In this document: positions 56,277-64,000 of the stretch, one piece after another | Position numbering within the stretch: position 1 is the first letter of the stretch | How the letters are laid out: every line of letters starts with the position of its first letter | Assembly: GCA_028285345.1 (NCBI GenBank) | Contig: JANQPT010000025.1 | Span: 62,001 to 126,000 of the forward strand | Length of the DNA stretch: 64,000 nucleotides | Origin: Planctomycetales bacterium | GTDB lineage: Bacteria > Planctomycetota > Planctomycetia > Planctomycetales > Planctomycetaceae | Direction: 5' to 3' | Made by a program: the position numbers and the translations under genes | Notes under the pieces: generated by a model | What the model saw: only the letters and a program-made list of their open reading frames with translations | Told to the model about the DNA's origin: nothing | Databases searched by the model: none

Positions 56277-57635
56277 TTAAGATAACGCTTTGCGTCCGCC
56301 GGGCGGGTAGGCGGTCCAGACGGCGATCGCGCTGGCAACCGGCAGGATGATCAATACCATGTTGGCCAGTGAATAACTGCCCAGCTGATCTTTGGCAAGA
56401 GCAAACGGCAGCGGACCCAGTGCGCTGGCCACAATCTGCACCGTAAGTACAATCCCGCGAATCGCCCCCTGGTGCAGCCGGCCGTAGTAATTGACCCAGA
56501 CCGCGTTTCCCGCGGTCCGCATGATTGATCCGTGCGTCCCGATCAACATGCCGTAGATGACCGCCAGAGCAAAATGATTGAGCACGGTCAGCAGCAACTG
56601 CGCCGACGCCAGTGCAACCATCGCCAACGCCAACAACCGCCGCTCGGGGAACCGGTCGGTCAAATACCCGAAGAACAACGCGCAGACGCTCGCGGTGGCG
56701 GCCTGCAGACTGAGAGTCGTCACAGCTGCCCACGTCGAAAGGCCGCGCTCGGAGAAGATCGAGACCTGATGGAAAATCAAACCCGTCCCAACCAGCGCGC
56801 CGGTACAGAGCGGCATCAGCAACTTCCAAAACGTCACCTGCCGATAAGCTTCGTCCGCCGTGAAGTCACTGAGCGGTTGTTCGGGTTCGACTGACCCGTC
56901 CGACGCTCCTCGATCAATGCGGAAGTCTGCGGCATGCTTGGAATCAGGAATGCGTCCATCGGGCAGCCAACCGATGTCTTCCGGACGATTGCGCACAAAG
57001 AGTATTGACGGTAAAACCAGGATCGCCCAGACGATGGCTGCTAATCCGATCCATGCGGCGCGCCAGTCAAATTCGATCGTCAGGTAATGATTGATCTGCG
57101 GAATCGTCATCACCGACAACGTTCCGCCCAGTCCCAGCAGCCCCATGGCGATTCCGCGCCGCTTTTCAAACCAATGGCCGACCAACCAGGTACTGACCAG
57201 CGTTAACGATCCTTGACCCAGCGGGCGAATCAGGCAAAACCCGAGAAATAGCCCCGCAAAACCGTGGACTGTCGACATGAACAGGCAGGCGCCGCCCAAC
57301 GCTGTCGCGATGATCGGCAGCAGCAATCGTGCCCCGTAGCGGTCGGTCAGCCGGCCGACGAACGGCAAACAGGCTCCCGAAATCAACGTGGCGACCAAAT
57401 AGGCGGCCGAAAACTTCGTATCGGAGACCGCCAAGGCCAGTTCCATCGGTTCCTTAAAGGTTGCGACCGAGAAGGACTGGCCGGGAGCGGAGGCAAACAT
57501 CCCCAAAGCCGCAACTATGAGCACCAGCCATCCGGGAAAAAATCGCCCGAGGGGAGAAATCGGTGTCGGTTGATCAACGGGCCGCGCGGACTGGGAGAGC
57601 CGCACAGGGGATGGTTTCGTTTGCAGTTCGGGCAT
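56277..57635 (-). CDS. MFS transporter (OFA/MCT-like)
   Basis: The protein has about twelve membrane segments and the MFS loop motif GRLTDRYGARLLLP, with the repeated GYLTDRFPERRLL in the second half. The pattern resembles oxalate/formate or monocarboxylate transporters. The ATG at 57635 gives 452 residues; the ATG at 57686 adds 17 unconserved residues. It follows the helical exoprotein gene in order of position and is first in transcription of that pair, so it may import a product of the glycan enzymes. Substrate unknown. Confidence 0.88.
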   Translation of the reverse strand: MPELQTKPSPVRLSQSARPVDQPTPISPLGRFFPGWLVLIVAALGMFASAPGQSFSVATFKEPMELALAVSDTKFSAAYLVATLISGACLPFVGRLTDRYGARLLLPIIATALGGACLFMSTVHGFAGLFLGFCLIRPLGQGSLTLVSTWLVGHWFEKRRGIAMGLLGLGGTLSVMTIPQINHYLTIEFDWRAAWIGLAAIVWAILVLPSILFVRNRPEDIGWLPDGRIPDSKHAADFRIDRGASDGSVEPEQPLSDFTADEAYRQVTFWKLLMPLCTGALVGTGLIFHQVSIFSERGLSTWAAVTTLSLQAATASVCALFFGYLTDRFPERRLLALAMVALASAQLLLTVLNHFALAVIYGMLIGTHGSIMRTAGNAVWVNYYGRLHQGAIRGIVLTVQIVASALGPLPFALAKDQLGSYSLANMVLIILPVASAIAVWTAYPPGGRKALS

Positions 57636-57912
57636 AAAGGGAGGAGTGCTAGAAGGTGGGTTGGCGAATCCATGCCGGTACGACAATCAGCCGAGGCCGC
57701 AGGTTCGTGTTGCTCGCGGACACAAACCGAGTGCAGTGGTGTCGTCATGTGATGTCAGTCTAAAACATTGCCGTGAACAACGTATTATCACCGCATTAAG
57801 AATCCGGCAAGAGGAACGGACGCAGGGAAACGGCGAAAAACCTCAATTCGCACGAATGCAGGGAACCTCGCACCCGGTTTGCGGCGGCCTGGACACTTTT
57901 GCGAACGGGCAA

Positions 57913-58719
57913 TTACAAGTTATTGCCAACGATCACAAGTCCCTGCAGCGCTAGATAAGGCTGGTGGATCGCGCCGGGCAGATGAGGCACGATCAGGCGT
58001 CCCGCGCCGCCGGTCACCACGGTCGTTGCTTCGCGGGGCAGTGTATCGCGAAGATGCCGCGTCAATTCCCGTACCGCACCAAGTTGCCCCCAAAACAAGC
58101 CGCTCCGCAGCGCATCGCGGGTGTTCTTGCCCAAAGGTTGTGGAGGGTCGCCCGCGATTTCGTCATTGGAGATCCGCGGCAATAACGCCGTATATTGGTG
58201 CAAGGCCCGCGAACAAAGCTGGAATCCAGGCAGAATCGCGCCCCCCTCGAACGCTCCGTCCTCGGAAATGACATCCACGGTCGTCGCCGTTCCGCTGTCG
58301 ATAATGATCAGCGGCGATCCGTCGGGTCGAATCACGTTGGCGGCAATTGCGTTGAGCAACCGGTCGACTCCCACGGTACGCGGCGAGTCAACACGGATCT
58401 CAATCGGCAGCACGAACGGGTTATCGATCACCACAGGTTGGGGCCACCCGGCATCCGGCCAGCCGTCAAGCACCTTGTCCCGCCCGCGCGGATTCACTCC
58501 TCCCAAGATCACCGAGACAACGTCGCCCGACACGTCGTCCGACCACTGTGCGAGTTCGTCCCAGGGAATCGGTTCATCCAACTCGACGGCCATCGACCGC
58601 AGGTAGTCCGGCAGGTGTCCGCCGGATTGCACGAGACCATCTTTCTGAAACAATCCCAACTTGATGCGGCTGTTGCCGACATCGATTGCGACCAGCAGTT
58701 CGTGATGAGATGGATTCAA
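57913..58719 (-). CDS. coaX: Type III pantothenate kinase
   Basis: CoaX phosphorylates pantothenate, the first step of coenzyme A synthesis. The ASKHA-fold motifs are visible: VAIDVGNSRIKLGLF at the start, GVDRLLNAIAAN, IDSGTATTVDVI and EGGAILPGFQLCSRALHQYTALLP in family order, and VVTGGAGRLI near the end. Length (268) is normal. The gene stands alone on the minus strand; no birA gene is adjacent. Confidence 0.94.
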   Translation of the reverse strand: MNPSHHELLVAIDVGNSRIKLGLFQKDGLVQSGGHLPDYLRSMAVELDEPIPWDELAQWSDDVSGDVVSVILGGVNPRGRDKVLDGWPDAGWPQPVVIDNPFVLPIEIRVDSPRTVGVDRLLNAIAANVIRPDGSPLIIIDSGTATTVDVISEDGAFEGGAILPGFQLCSRALHQYTALLPRISNDEIAGDPPQPLGKNTRDALRSGLFWGQLGAVRELTRHLRDTLPREATTVVTGGAGRLIVPHLPGAIHQPYLALQGLVIVGNNL

Positions 58720-58985
58720 CGTCGTGAGATTCGCTAGCGACTAATAACCATGACACGTGTTCAACCAGTGAGAGACGGCTCCCTCACAGGCTCTCTGCCC
58801 ATGATCATTATTGATTGCGGGTTGCCAATATACCACACGTTTTTGATTCTGAGCGGAATTCTCCGGCCCTGTCAACAAGTCACCAGTCTGTGTTCGCGCA
58901 CCTGCCGGCACGCGGATTCGTCTCTCACGCCGCCAGCCCGCACGGCTTAACTGTCGGTCGACTCCGAATCGCCGTCTTCCGCCGT

Positions 58986-59960
58986 CTAGCCGCGCTCATA
59001 GATGATGCCGGAATCGACTTGTTCAAATCCGACCGCCTGAACCAGCGAAATCACCGTCTCATCCGAGTCGGTGACATGCACCTCAACCCTGGTGACCATT
59101 TCCTCACGCAGTCGGCGAATCGCTTCGATCACGACCGTCTTGGCATATCCTTTTTGCCGCTCGTCGTCCGGAACGACAATATGCGTAAAGCCAACCGCCC
59201 TCACTTGCCAAGTCATTGCGAAGAGATCCAGTCCCCAACAGGACAGCTCCGCGACGGTCGGTCCACCGTTATCCTTGGGGCGCAGTAGAAACCGAATCGA
59301 ATCAAAACGTCCTTGCCGCGTCATCCACCACCAACTCGGCTGAGTCGGCTGCTCGGTGGTCACGACCATCTCCATTGCCCGGCGGATTCCGACCATCCGC
59401 ACATCGAACGGGTCGTTCCGCTCGCTGATGTCCTTCTGATAAACCAAGATCCGATGCTGTGGCGCATATCCAACTCTCTCGAAAAACGGCGCCGCGTTGA
59501 TGTCGGATTCCAGGAAGCCTGCGGAGTTACTGCCGCCGTACAATCCCAGATAAAACGGGTTTCGCTCAGGCGACTCGCCCCCTTGAATCTGCTCCGCCCC
59601 GAGGGAGCGTAGGTATTCCTCCGCCCGCGCGAGCAGTTCGCGGCCAATGCCCTGTCGGCGGTAATCGGGATGGACCATCAGCGCGCAGATGACCCCCACC
59701 GAATAGTCCAAAGCCGTCAATTCATCATTGGGACCGAATCCGGCGTGCACAAAGCCGACGGCCTCGCCGTCAGACGTGGCGACAATTAACCCTTGCCGGT
59801 CAAAATACGGCTCGGCAAAGACGAGCGCATCTAAGATGTCGCAGTTAACGCCTTGAACGGCACCGCGGCCCAATTCGCACGCATTCCACAGCTTGACCAG
59901 CTGAGGAGGATCGGAATTCCGAAAAGGCCGGTATTCGATCAACGAGCCTACCCCACTCAA
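58986..59960 (-). CDS. Tandem-GNAT N-acetyltransferase
   Basis: Two GNAT folds occur in 324 residues. The first has ICALMVHPDYRRQGIGRELLARAEEYL, the second THIVVPDDERQKGYAKTVVIEAIRRL; both contain the acetyl-CoA loop. The layout resembles mycothiol-synthase-like double GNAT proteins, but planctomycetes are not known mycothiol makers, so the substrate is open. The C-terminus (VTDSDETVISLVQAVGFEQ) completes the second fold. It starts opposite an intergenic region with no gene. Confidence 0.86.
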   Translation of the reverse strand: MSGVGSLIEYRPFRNSDPPQLVKLWNACELGRGAVQGVNCDILDALVFAEPYFDRQGLIVATSDGEAVGFVHAGFGPNDELTALDYSVGVICALMVHPDYRRQGIGRELLARAEEYLRSLGAEQIQGGESPERNPFYLGLYGGSNSAGFLESDINAAPFFERVGYAPQHRILVYQKDISERNDPFDVRMVGIRRAMEMVVTTEQPTQPSWWWMTRQGRFDSIRFLLRPKDNGGPTVAELSCWGLDLFAMTWQVRAVGFTHIVVPDDERQKGYAKTVVIEAIRRLREEMVTRVEVHVTDSDETVISLVQAVGFEQVDSGIIYERG

Positions 59961-60255
59961 CAGATGCCGCTTCGCTTATGCTCCCAGACGTCGGGAGCGG
60001 GCGATTTCCAACCGGAGACACAGCGGGTTTCCTTGCTGCGGCCCGGCTTGCGGCTGTTCTGGAGATTCATGACGAATAGAAAATCCCGATGACGTCAGTT
60101 TGTGTGAACTTCCAAGGGTGTGAAATCCGTGACGGGACTTCCGGCGGTCGCTGTGAAGGATCGGGGATCGCTGTCGTACAACACGCCCACGGGCGGCGAA
60201 ACGGTGGGACGCCTCGGGTCGAAGTCAGACTACGTGGGTTTTCACGCCAACATTA

Positions 60256-61209
60256 TTATCGGAGAGACTTGACCGCGTCCACAATCGCCTGCGGCGTCAA
60301 GCCGTATTTTTGTAGTAATCCCATGGGGTCGCCGCTTTCAGCGTAGCGGTCCCCAACATTCACATATGCTATCGGGACAGGATGAAGTCGAGAGGCTGCC
60401 ACGGCAACCGCCGAGCCCAACCCGCCATGGGCAAGGTGTTCTTCGGCCACCACGATTCTACCGGTCTCTTCAGCAGCCTTTGCAATAGCAGTTTCATCAA
60501 TTGGCTTGACGGTGTGCATATCCAAGACGCGGGCAGAAATGCCTGCACCTTCAAGTTCGGTCGCCGCATCGAGTGCGGCGCCGACCATCAGGCCATTGGC
60601 AATGATCGTCACGTCCGTTCCGTCGCGCAACTGATTGGCCTGGCCAATCGTGAAGTCACAGCCGTCGCTATAAACCTCGGCGACCTTGCCGCGTCCCAGC
60701 CGCAAGTACGTGGGGCCGGACTCCTGCAGCATCGCCGCCGTCGCCGCATTGGTCGACGGGCCGTCGGCGGTCACGATCACCTTAACGCCGGCCAATGAGC
60801 AGGCCAGTGCGACGTCCTCCACGCCCATCTGAGATGGTCCGTCTTCACCAATCGAAATACCCGCATGCGAACCGACGAATTTGACGTTCAACTCGGGAAA
60901 TGCAACGGACATCCGCATCTGGTCATGGGCGTTACTGAGCAGGAAACAGGCAAAACTCGCCACCACCGGCACCTTGCCGCAAGCAGCAAGTCCACCCGCA
61001 ACGCTGACCATATTGCTTTCGGCGATTCCCACATTAAACGCGCGCTCCGGAAACGCCTTCGCGAACGGCTCGGTGCGAGTCGAATTGCCCACATCGCCGT
61101 CGACGACAACCACCTCAGGATGGTCCGCCCCCAACTCCTTCAAGGCAGCTCCAAAGGCATCGCGAGGTGCCGTACCCAATTTGTAACCGCTCGCCTCACC
61201 GAAATACAT
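60256..61209 (-). CDS. Transketolase, C-terminal subunit
   Basis: This is the second half of a split transketolase: the pyrimidine-binding domain (VVVDGDVGNSTRTEPFAKAFPERAFNVGIAESNMVSVAGGLA in order) and the C-terminal domain (ARVLDMHTVKPIDETAIAKAAEETGRIVVAEEH) are present but the thiamine-pyrophosphate GDG domain is not. The conserved Glu in GIAESNM activates TPP. With the next gene it forms one enzyme of the pentose phosphate pathway. The ATG at 61209 follows GAAGAAGAG. It starts 88 bases after the N-terminal subunit gene. Confidence 0.93.
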   Translation of the reverse strand: MYFGEASGYKLGTAPRDAFGAALKELGADHPEVVVVDGDVGNSTRTEPFAKAFPERAFNVGIAESNMVSVAGGLAACGKVPVVASFACFLLSNAHDQMRMSVAFPELNVKFVGSHAGISIGEDGPSQMGVEDVALACSLAGVKVIVTADGPSTNAATAAMLQESGPTYLRLGRGKVAEVYSDGCDFTIGQANQLRDGTDVTIIANGLMVGAALDAATELEGAGISARVLDMHTVKPIDETAIAKAAEETGRIVVAEEHLAHGGLGSAVAVAASRLHPVPIAYVNVGDRYAESGDPMGLLQKYGLTPQAIVDAVKSLR

Positions 61210-61297
61210 TTATTTACTCTTCTTCATATCAAAGTGATTGTGTGCACCACCGACTGACACGACCGATGTCTCGCCGCGAGATTGAATCGACAATCGG

Positions 61298-62143
61298 CTA
61301 CTTGGCCAGAATCGCCAAGGCCTTTTCCGCCAACTCCTCGGATAGCGGCTTGCCGTGATAGTTCGGATCGCCTTCCTGTTCCAATAGCTGCAAGATACCG
61401 TACCCCTTTTTCGTGCGGGAGACGATCGCGGTCGGTTGGTCCGTCACAGCAACAGCAGCCGCCAGTGCGTCGCAAACCGCCTGCTGGTCGTGACCGTCGA
61501 TCTCTTGGGTGTGCCAGCCAAACGCTGCAAACTTGTCCGCTACGGGCGTCATATCCAAGACACTGTTCGTCGCGCCTGTCTGCTGGAAACCATTCTGGTC
61601 GACGATCGCGGTCAAATTGCCCAACCGATACTTACAGGCCGATGCCGCCGCTTCCCAAACTTGGCCTTCGCCCAGTTCGCCGTCTCCCAACATGACGAAT
61701 ACCTTATAGTCGGCGCTGTCCATATTTCCCGCCAACGCGTGTCCGACGCCGATCGAGAGTCCCTGTCCCAATGACCCGGTCGAGGCTTCAATCCCGGCCA
61801 AGCGTTTCATATTCGGGTGCCCTTCGAGCGGGCTGCCGAGTTTCCGCAGAGTCAGCAACTCTTCGGTCGAAAAGTATCCGGACTCCGCCATGGCCGCATA
61901 AAGCACCGGCACCGCGTGCCCTTTGCTGAGAATAAACCGGTCGCGTCCCGGCCAACTTGGGTTCTGCGGGTCATATTTCATGAACCCGCCGAAGAATAAT
62001 GCCGTTACCACTTCTACGGCGGAAAGACTGCTGGAGGGATGCCCGCTGCCGGCCGCAGTGGTCATCCGTATAATATGCTCTCGGAGCGTACGCCCCTTCT
62101 CCTTCAGTTCGTCGAGCGACAAGCTACTTGGTTCAACCGACAC
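61298..62143 (-). CDS. Transketolase, N-terminal subunit
   Basis: The TPP-binding half: TAAGSGHPSSSLSAVEVVTALFFGG, RDRFILSKGHAVPVLYAAMAE and VMLGDGELGEGQVWEAA with the GDG motif and following NLTAIVDQNGFQQTG. I chose the GTG at 62143 (281 residues) because it follows GAAGGGC and begins the conserved region; the ATG at 62323 adds 60 low-complexity residues. It precedes the C-terminal subunit gene in transcription. Split transketolases are well known in bacteria and archaea. Confidence 0.92.
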   Translation of the reverse strand: MSVEPSSLSLDELKEKGRTLREHIIRMTTAAGSGHPSSSLSAVEVVTALFFGGFMKYDPQNPSWPGRDRFILSKGHAVPVLYAAMAESGYFSTEELLTLRKLGSPLEGHPNMKRLAGIEASTGSLGQGLSIGVGHALAGNMDSADYKVFVMLGDGELGEGQVWEAAASACKYRLGNLTAIVDQNGFQQTGATNSVLDMTPVADKFAAFGWHTQEIDGHDQQAVCDALAAAVAVTDQPTAIVSRTKKGYGILQLLEQEGDPNYHGKPLSEELAEKALAILAK

Positions 62144-62382
62144 AAAAATGCCCTTCGTATGGAGAAACAACTTTCGGTCCGCGTGGAAAACTGATGGCGG
62201 AACGGCCGTATGAGGTGAGTCCGCCGCAGGATTCGGTGGCATTGCGGCGTTGCGCCAGGCGGAATGCCATACGCGAGTTTCCGCCGGATGTGGCCCGGAA
62301 ATCAGAGCCACTGGTGGTGTCATATCCTAACCGTCCCGGTAGGCACTGGCAAGCACCCGCACTAGCGATTATCCTAAGTAAC

Positions 62383-62400
62383 GGAGCACCGTCGTGCTCC
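62383..62400. repeat. Short hairpin upstream of the HC2-like gene
   Basis: GGAGCAC (62383-62389) and GTGCTCC (62394-62400) form a perfect 7-bp stem with a 4-base loop, within TAACGGAGCACCGTCGTGCT. It is 37 bases before the next start. It may be a repeat-family unit or a leader structure. Confidence 0.45.
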
Positions 62401-62436
62401 CAAACCCTTGTTTCTAGAAGCCGTACACCCTGAACC

Positions 62437-62853
62437 ATGTCGAACTCAGATCTTGCCGACGAGGACCTGCTGGGATACCTGGACGAATCTTTGCCGGTCG
62501 AACGCATGTCGGAGGTAGAAACGGCGTTACGGAAGTCGGACGTCCTGCGACAGAGGGCGGCGATGTTGTTGCGCCGTCGGGATGACGGATATCATTCCGT
62601 GGGAGAAATCTGGCGGCGGCATCGTCTCAGTTGCCCCTCGCGGCGGTTACTGGGCAGCTACTTACTCGATGCACTCGACGGGGCGGAGAAGGATTACGTC
62701 GACTTTCATCTCCGCACCGTTGGTTGTCGCTTTTGCGCAGCCAATCTGCATGATTTGGAGGAGTCGATGAACCAAACGCCGCAGGTCGAGCAGCGCCGCC
62801 GCAAATTCTTCCAATCATCCGCCGGGCACCTGCGTAGTCTCAGAAGTGAATAG
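62437..62853 (+). CDS. Small zinc-binding (anti-sigma HC2-like) hypothetical protein
   Basis: The 138-residue protein has an acidic start (EDLLGYLDESLPVERMSEVE), like the N-terminal helix of anti-sigma proteins, and a later motif DFHLRTVGCRFCAANLHDLEE with His and a CxxC pair that resembles the zinc-binding HC2 domain. No membrane segment is present. It may bind a sigma factor, but none is encoded nearby. The basic C-terminus is unexplained. Confidence 0.65.
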   Translation: MSNSDLADEDLLGYLDESLPVERMSEVETALRKSDVLRQRAAMLLRRRDDGYHSVGEIWRRHRLSCPSRRLLGSYLLDALDGAEKDYVDFHLRTVGCRFCAANLHDLEESMNQTPQVEQRRRKFFQSSAGHLRSLRSE

Positions 62854-63029
62854 CGGATTACCGGTGCTTGATTCAGGTTTGAATCGCCGCCGCGGGTCCA
62901 TCGCAACCTGTTTTGTTTGAATGAATTAAGGACACCGGCCCATCTAGTGGCTCTCGGTTGATTCGTGGCGTCAATCGACCGACGAATGTCCGAAAACGGA
63001 CTAATTGACTCCGATTTTGGGGAATTAAA

Positions 63030-63563
63030 ATGCGTGTCGTCTGCCGGAGTATCCTCCTCGTCTGCTGTTGCTGGGGCATTTTAGGTTGCGGCGATTCCAA
63101 GCCCTCCAAGCAGGAGTTGACCGCCGTCGCACAAGTGCAACGCAGCGGAGCACATGTTGCTCAACTGGGCGGATGGTACAAGATCGACTACACGCATATG
63201 GGTATCAGCGAAGGTGGTCTGGAACCGCTGCAGCACGTCAAACATCTGCGCGAGTTGATCTTGGCGGGAACGAGCGTGACCGATGACGATTTGCAGTACC
63301 TCAGCGATCTGCCGTCACTGCGGAATATCTCGCTGAAGAATACGAAAATTGGCGACGAGGGCCTAAAGCACTTAAGCGGATTGCCGGGACTGATTGAGAT
63401 TGATCTCGAAGAAACTCAGATCACCGACGAAGGACTCGTTCATCTCTCAGAGGTCAGCTCGCTGAAGAAGGTTTGGCTGCGGGACGCACCCAAGATTACG
63501 ATCAAGGGCGTCAAGAAGCTGAAGAAGGCGCTCCCCAAGCTGGACATTCACGGGTTTGAATAG
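63030..63563 (+). CDS. Leucine-rich-repeat lipoprotein
   Basis: A lipoprotein signal ending WGILGC makes this a membrane-anchored protein. About five 24-residue leucine-rich repeats follow, with the pattern DEGLKHLSGLPGLIEIDLEE and DEGLVHLSEVSSLKKVWL, typical of LRR lipoproteins abundant in planctomycetes. The domain would form a small curved solenoid for protein binding. The 177-residue length is short for the family. Partner unknown. Confidence 0.86.
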   Translation: MRVVCRSILLVCCCWGILGCGDSKPSKQELTAVAQVQRSGAHVAQLGGWYKIDYTHMGISEGGLEPLQHVKHLRELILAGTSVTDDDLQYLSDLPSLRNISLKNTKIGDEGLKHLSGLPGLIEIDLEETQITDEGLVHLSEVSSLKKVWLRDAPKITIKGVKKLKKALPKLDIHGFE

Positions 63564-63779
63564 CAGGATGCGGCGCTGGCAGTCGGGAAACTGGTTTTCA
63601 TCTCAGAACAGGCGACACGCACCAGTTCAGCCCATCTTGACAGCATCCCAGAACTCGCCGTATATTCCCGCGAATCGCTCGAATCGTCTTGCGAGCAGCA
63701 ACTTGGAGCGAACTACTGCAGGTCTGCTGGACGGCGTTTTCCAGCTCCTACTGATCTGTTTCAAGGAAGGAACGATCGC

Positions 63780-64000
63780 TTGGAGACAAGCACGCGGGTC
63801 CAGGATCAGATTGAAACGACGTTGCCGCCCCGGCTTCGGCTGTTGTGCATCGGCGCCTTGGAACCCTCTTGGGTCAGCCTGACGTTGCAGCTCGACGCCG
63901 AAGGGTGCATGGAACCGATCTTTCAATGGGTTTCCACCGCCGGTGAGGCGTTGGCCTTATTGCGCAAGGAAAGTTTCGACTGCCTGCTGATCAACCACAT
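63780..64000 (+). CDS. Partial gene at the right edge, receiver-like N-terminus
   Basis: A TTG at 63780, about ten bases after AAGGAAGG, opens a frame to the window end (73 codons shown). The translation (LRLLCIGALEPSWVSLTL, EPIFQWVSTAGEALALLRKE, FDCLLINH) resembles the first strands of a CheY-like receiver with the pattern of a hydrophobic strand followed by FDCLLINH where a phospho-acceptor would lie; the Asp appears to be replaced. It may be the sensor part of a histidine kinase or another pseudo-receiver protein continuing beyond the window. Confidence 0.55.
   Translation, partial: METSTRVQDQIETTLPPRLRLLCIGALEPSWVSLTLQLDAEGCMEPIFQWVSTAGEALALLRKESFDCLLINH

Noticed and set aside
1-64000. 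CRISPR arrays, rRNA or tRNA genes
   Set aside because: No regularly spaced direct repeats and no rRNA- or tRNA-like sequence were recognised by eye; a covariance-model scan would settle this.

Overview
The window looks like a chromosomal segment of a planctomycete (Planctomycetota), moderately GC-rich, with no rRNA, tRNA, CRISPR array or complete mobile element that I could recognise. The lineage call rests on several family signatures together: a DUF1559 prepilin-like protein, MJ0042-type zinc-ribbon membrane proteins, 24-residue leucine-rich-repeat lipoproteins, a beta-RFAP-synthase-like GHMP protein of tetrahydromethanopterin metabolism, hopanoid genes, an LPS heptose core cluster, a Ser/Thr kinase with a planctomycete-style N-terminus, and sialidase, esterase and kelch exoproteins.

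Layout. 0.6-2.1 kb: a lipoprotein and a lone tyrosine recombinase. 2.4-9.4 kb: a hopanoid/terpenoid locus with hpnH on the plus strand, converging on a tight minus-strand operon (double [4Fe-4S] protein, squalene-hopene cyclase, DUF116-polyprenyl synthase fusion, prenyltransferase-beta-like protein). 9.8-13 kb: a Tat-type esterase, a TIGR04283-type glycosyltransferase and a beta-RFAP-synthase-like gene. 13.3-18.8 kb: an LPS/lipid operon (hldE, waaF, GT4 glycosyltransferase, LPS-type kinase, plsY). 18.9-26 kb: BON protein, M42 aminopeptidase, nagA, a Ser/Thr kinase with a pseudo-receiver tail, and alpha-glucan phosphorylase behind a promoter carrying a perfect 18-bp palindrome. 26.2-31.2 kb: a scrambled partial respiratory complex I cluster (trpD, nuoI, DUF2203, nuoA, nuoC, nuoD) with no nuoB where it is normally found.

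31.3-38.5 kb: an orphan CoA-transferase beta subunit, a glycine-rich exported protein, the DUF1559 prepilin, a small lipoprotein, a 52-residue lysine-rich protein, an esterase and a DksA/TraR-type zinc finger protein. 38.8-44.3 kb: an HtrA-like protease followed by two related zinc-ribbon/transmembrane/STN-like proteins and a BFD-like [2Fe-2S] protein. 44.4-45.4 kb: decayed sequence including a VOC-family pseudogene. 45.4-47.3 kb: an orphan LolD-like ATPase, a GNAT enzyme and a peroxiredoxin-like protein. 47.3-57.6 kb: a long minus-strand series for extracellular carbohydrate work (kelch protein, acetyl-xylan-esterase-like protein, unknown protein, sialidase, DUF5009 acyltransferase, probable alpha-toroid protein, MFS transporter). 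57.9-64 kb: type III pantothenate kinase, tandem-GNAT enzyme, split transketolase, a small zinc-binding (HC2-like) protein, an LRR lipoprotein and a truncated gene at the right edge.

Intergenic regions carry at least three unrelated long palindromic repeats (10984-11045, 11831-11930, 48417-48630) and a few short hairpins. The most unusual coding arrangements are the terpenoid operon with its DUF116-prenyl-synthase fusion and zinc-site-less prenyltransferase-like partner, and the protease plus paired zinc-ribbon/STN proteins.
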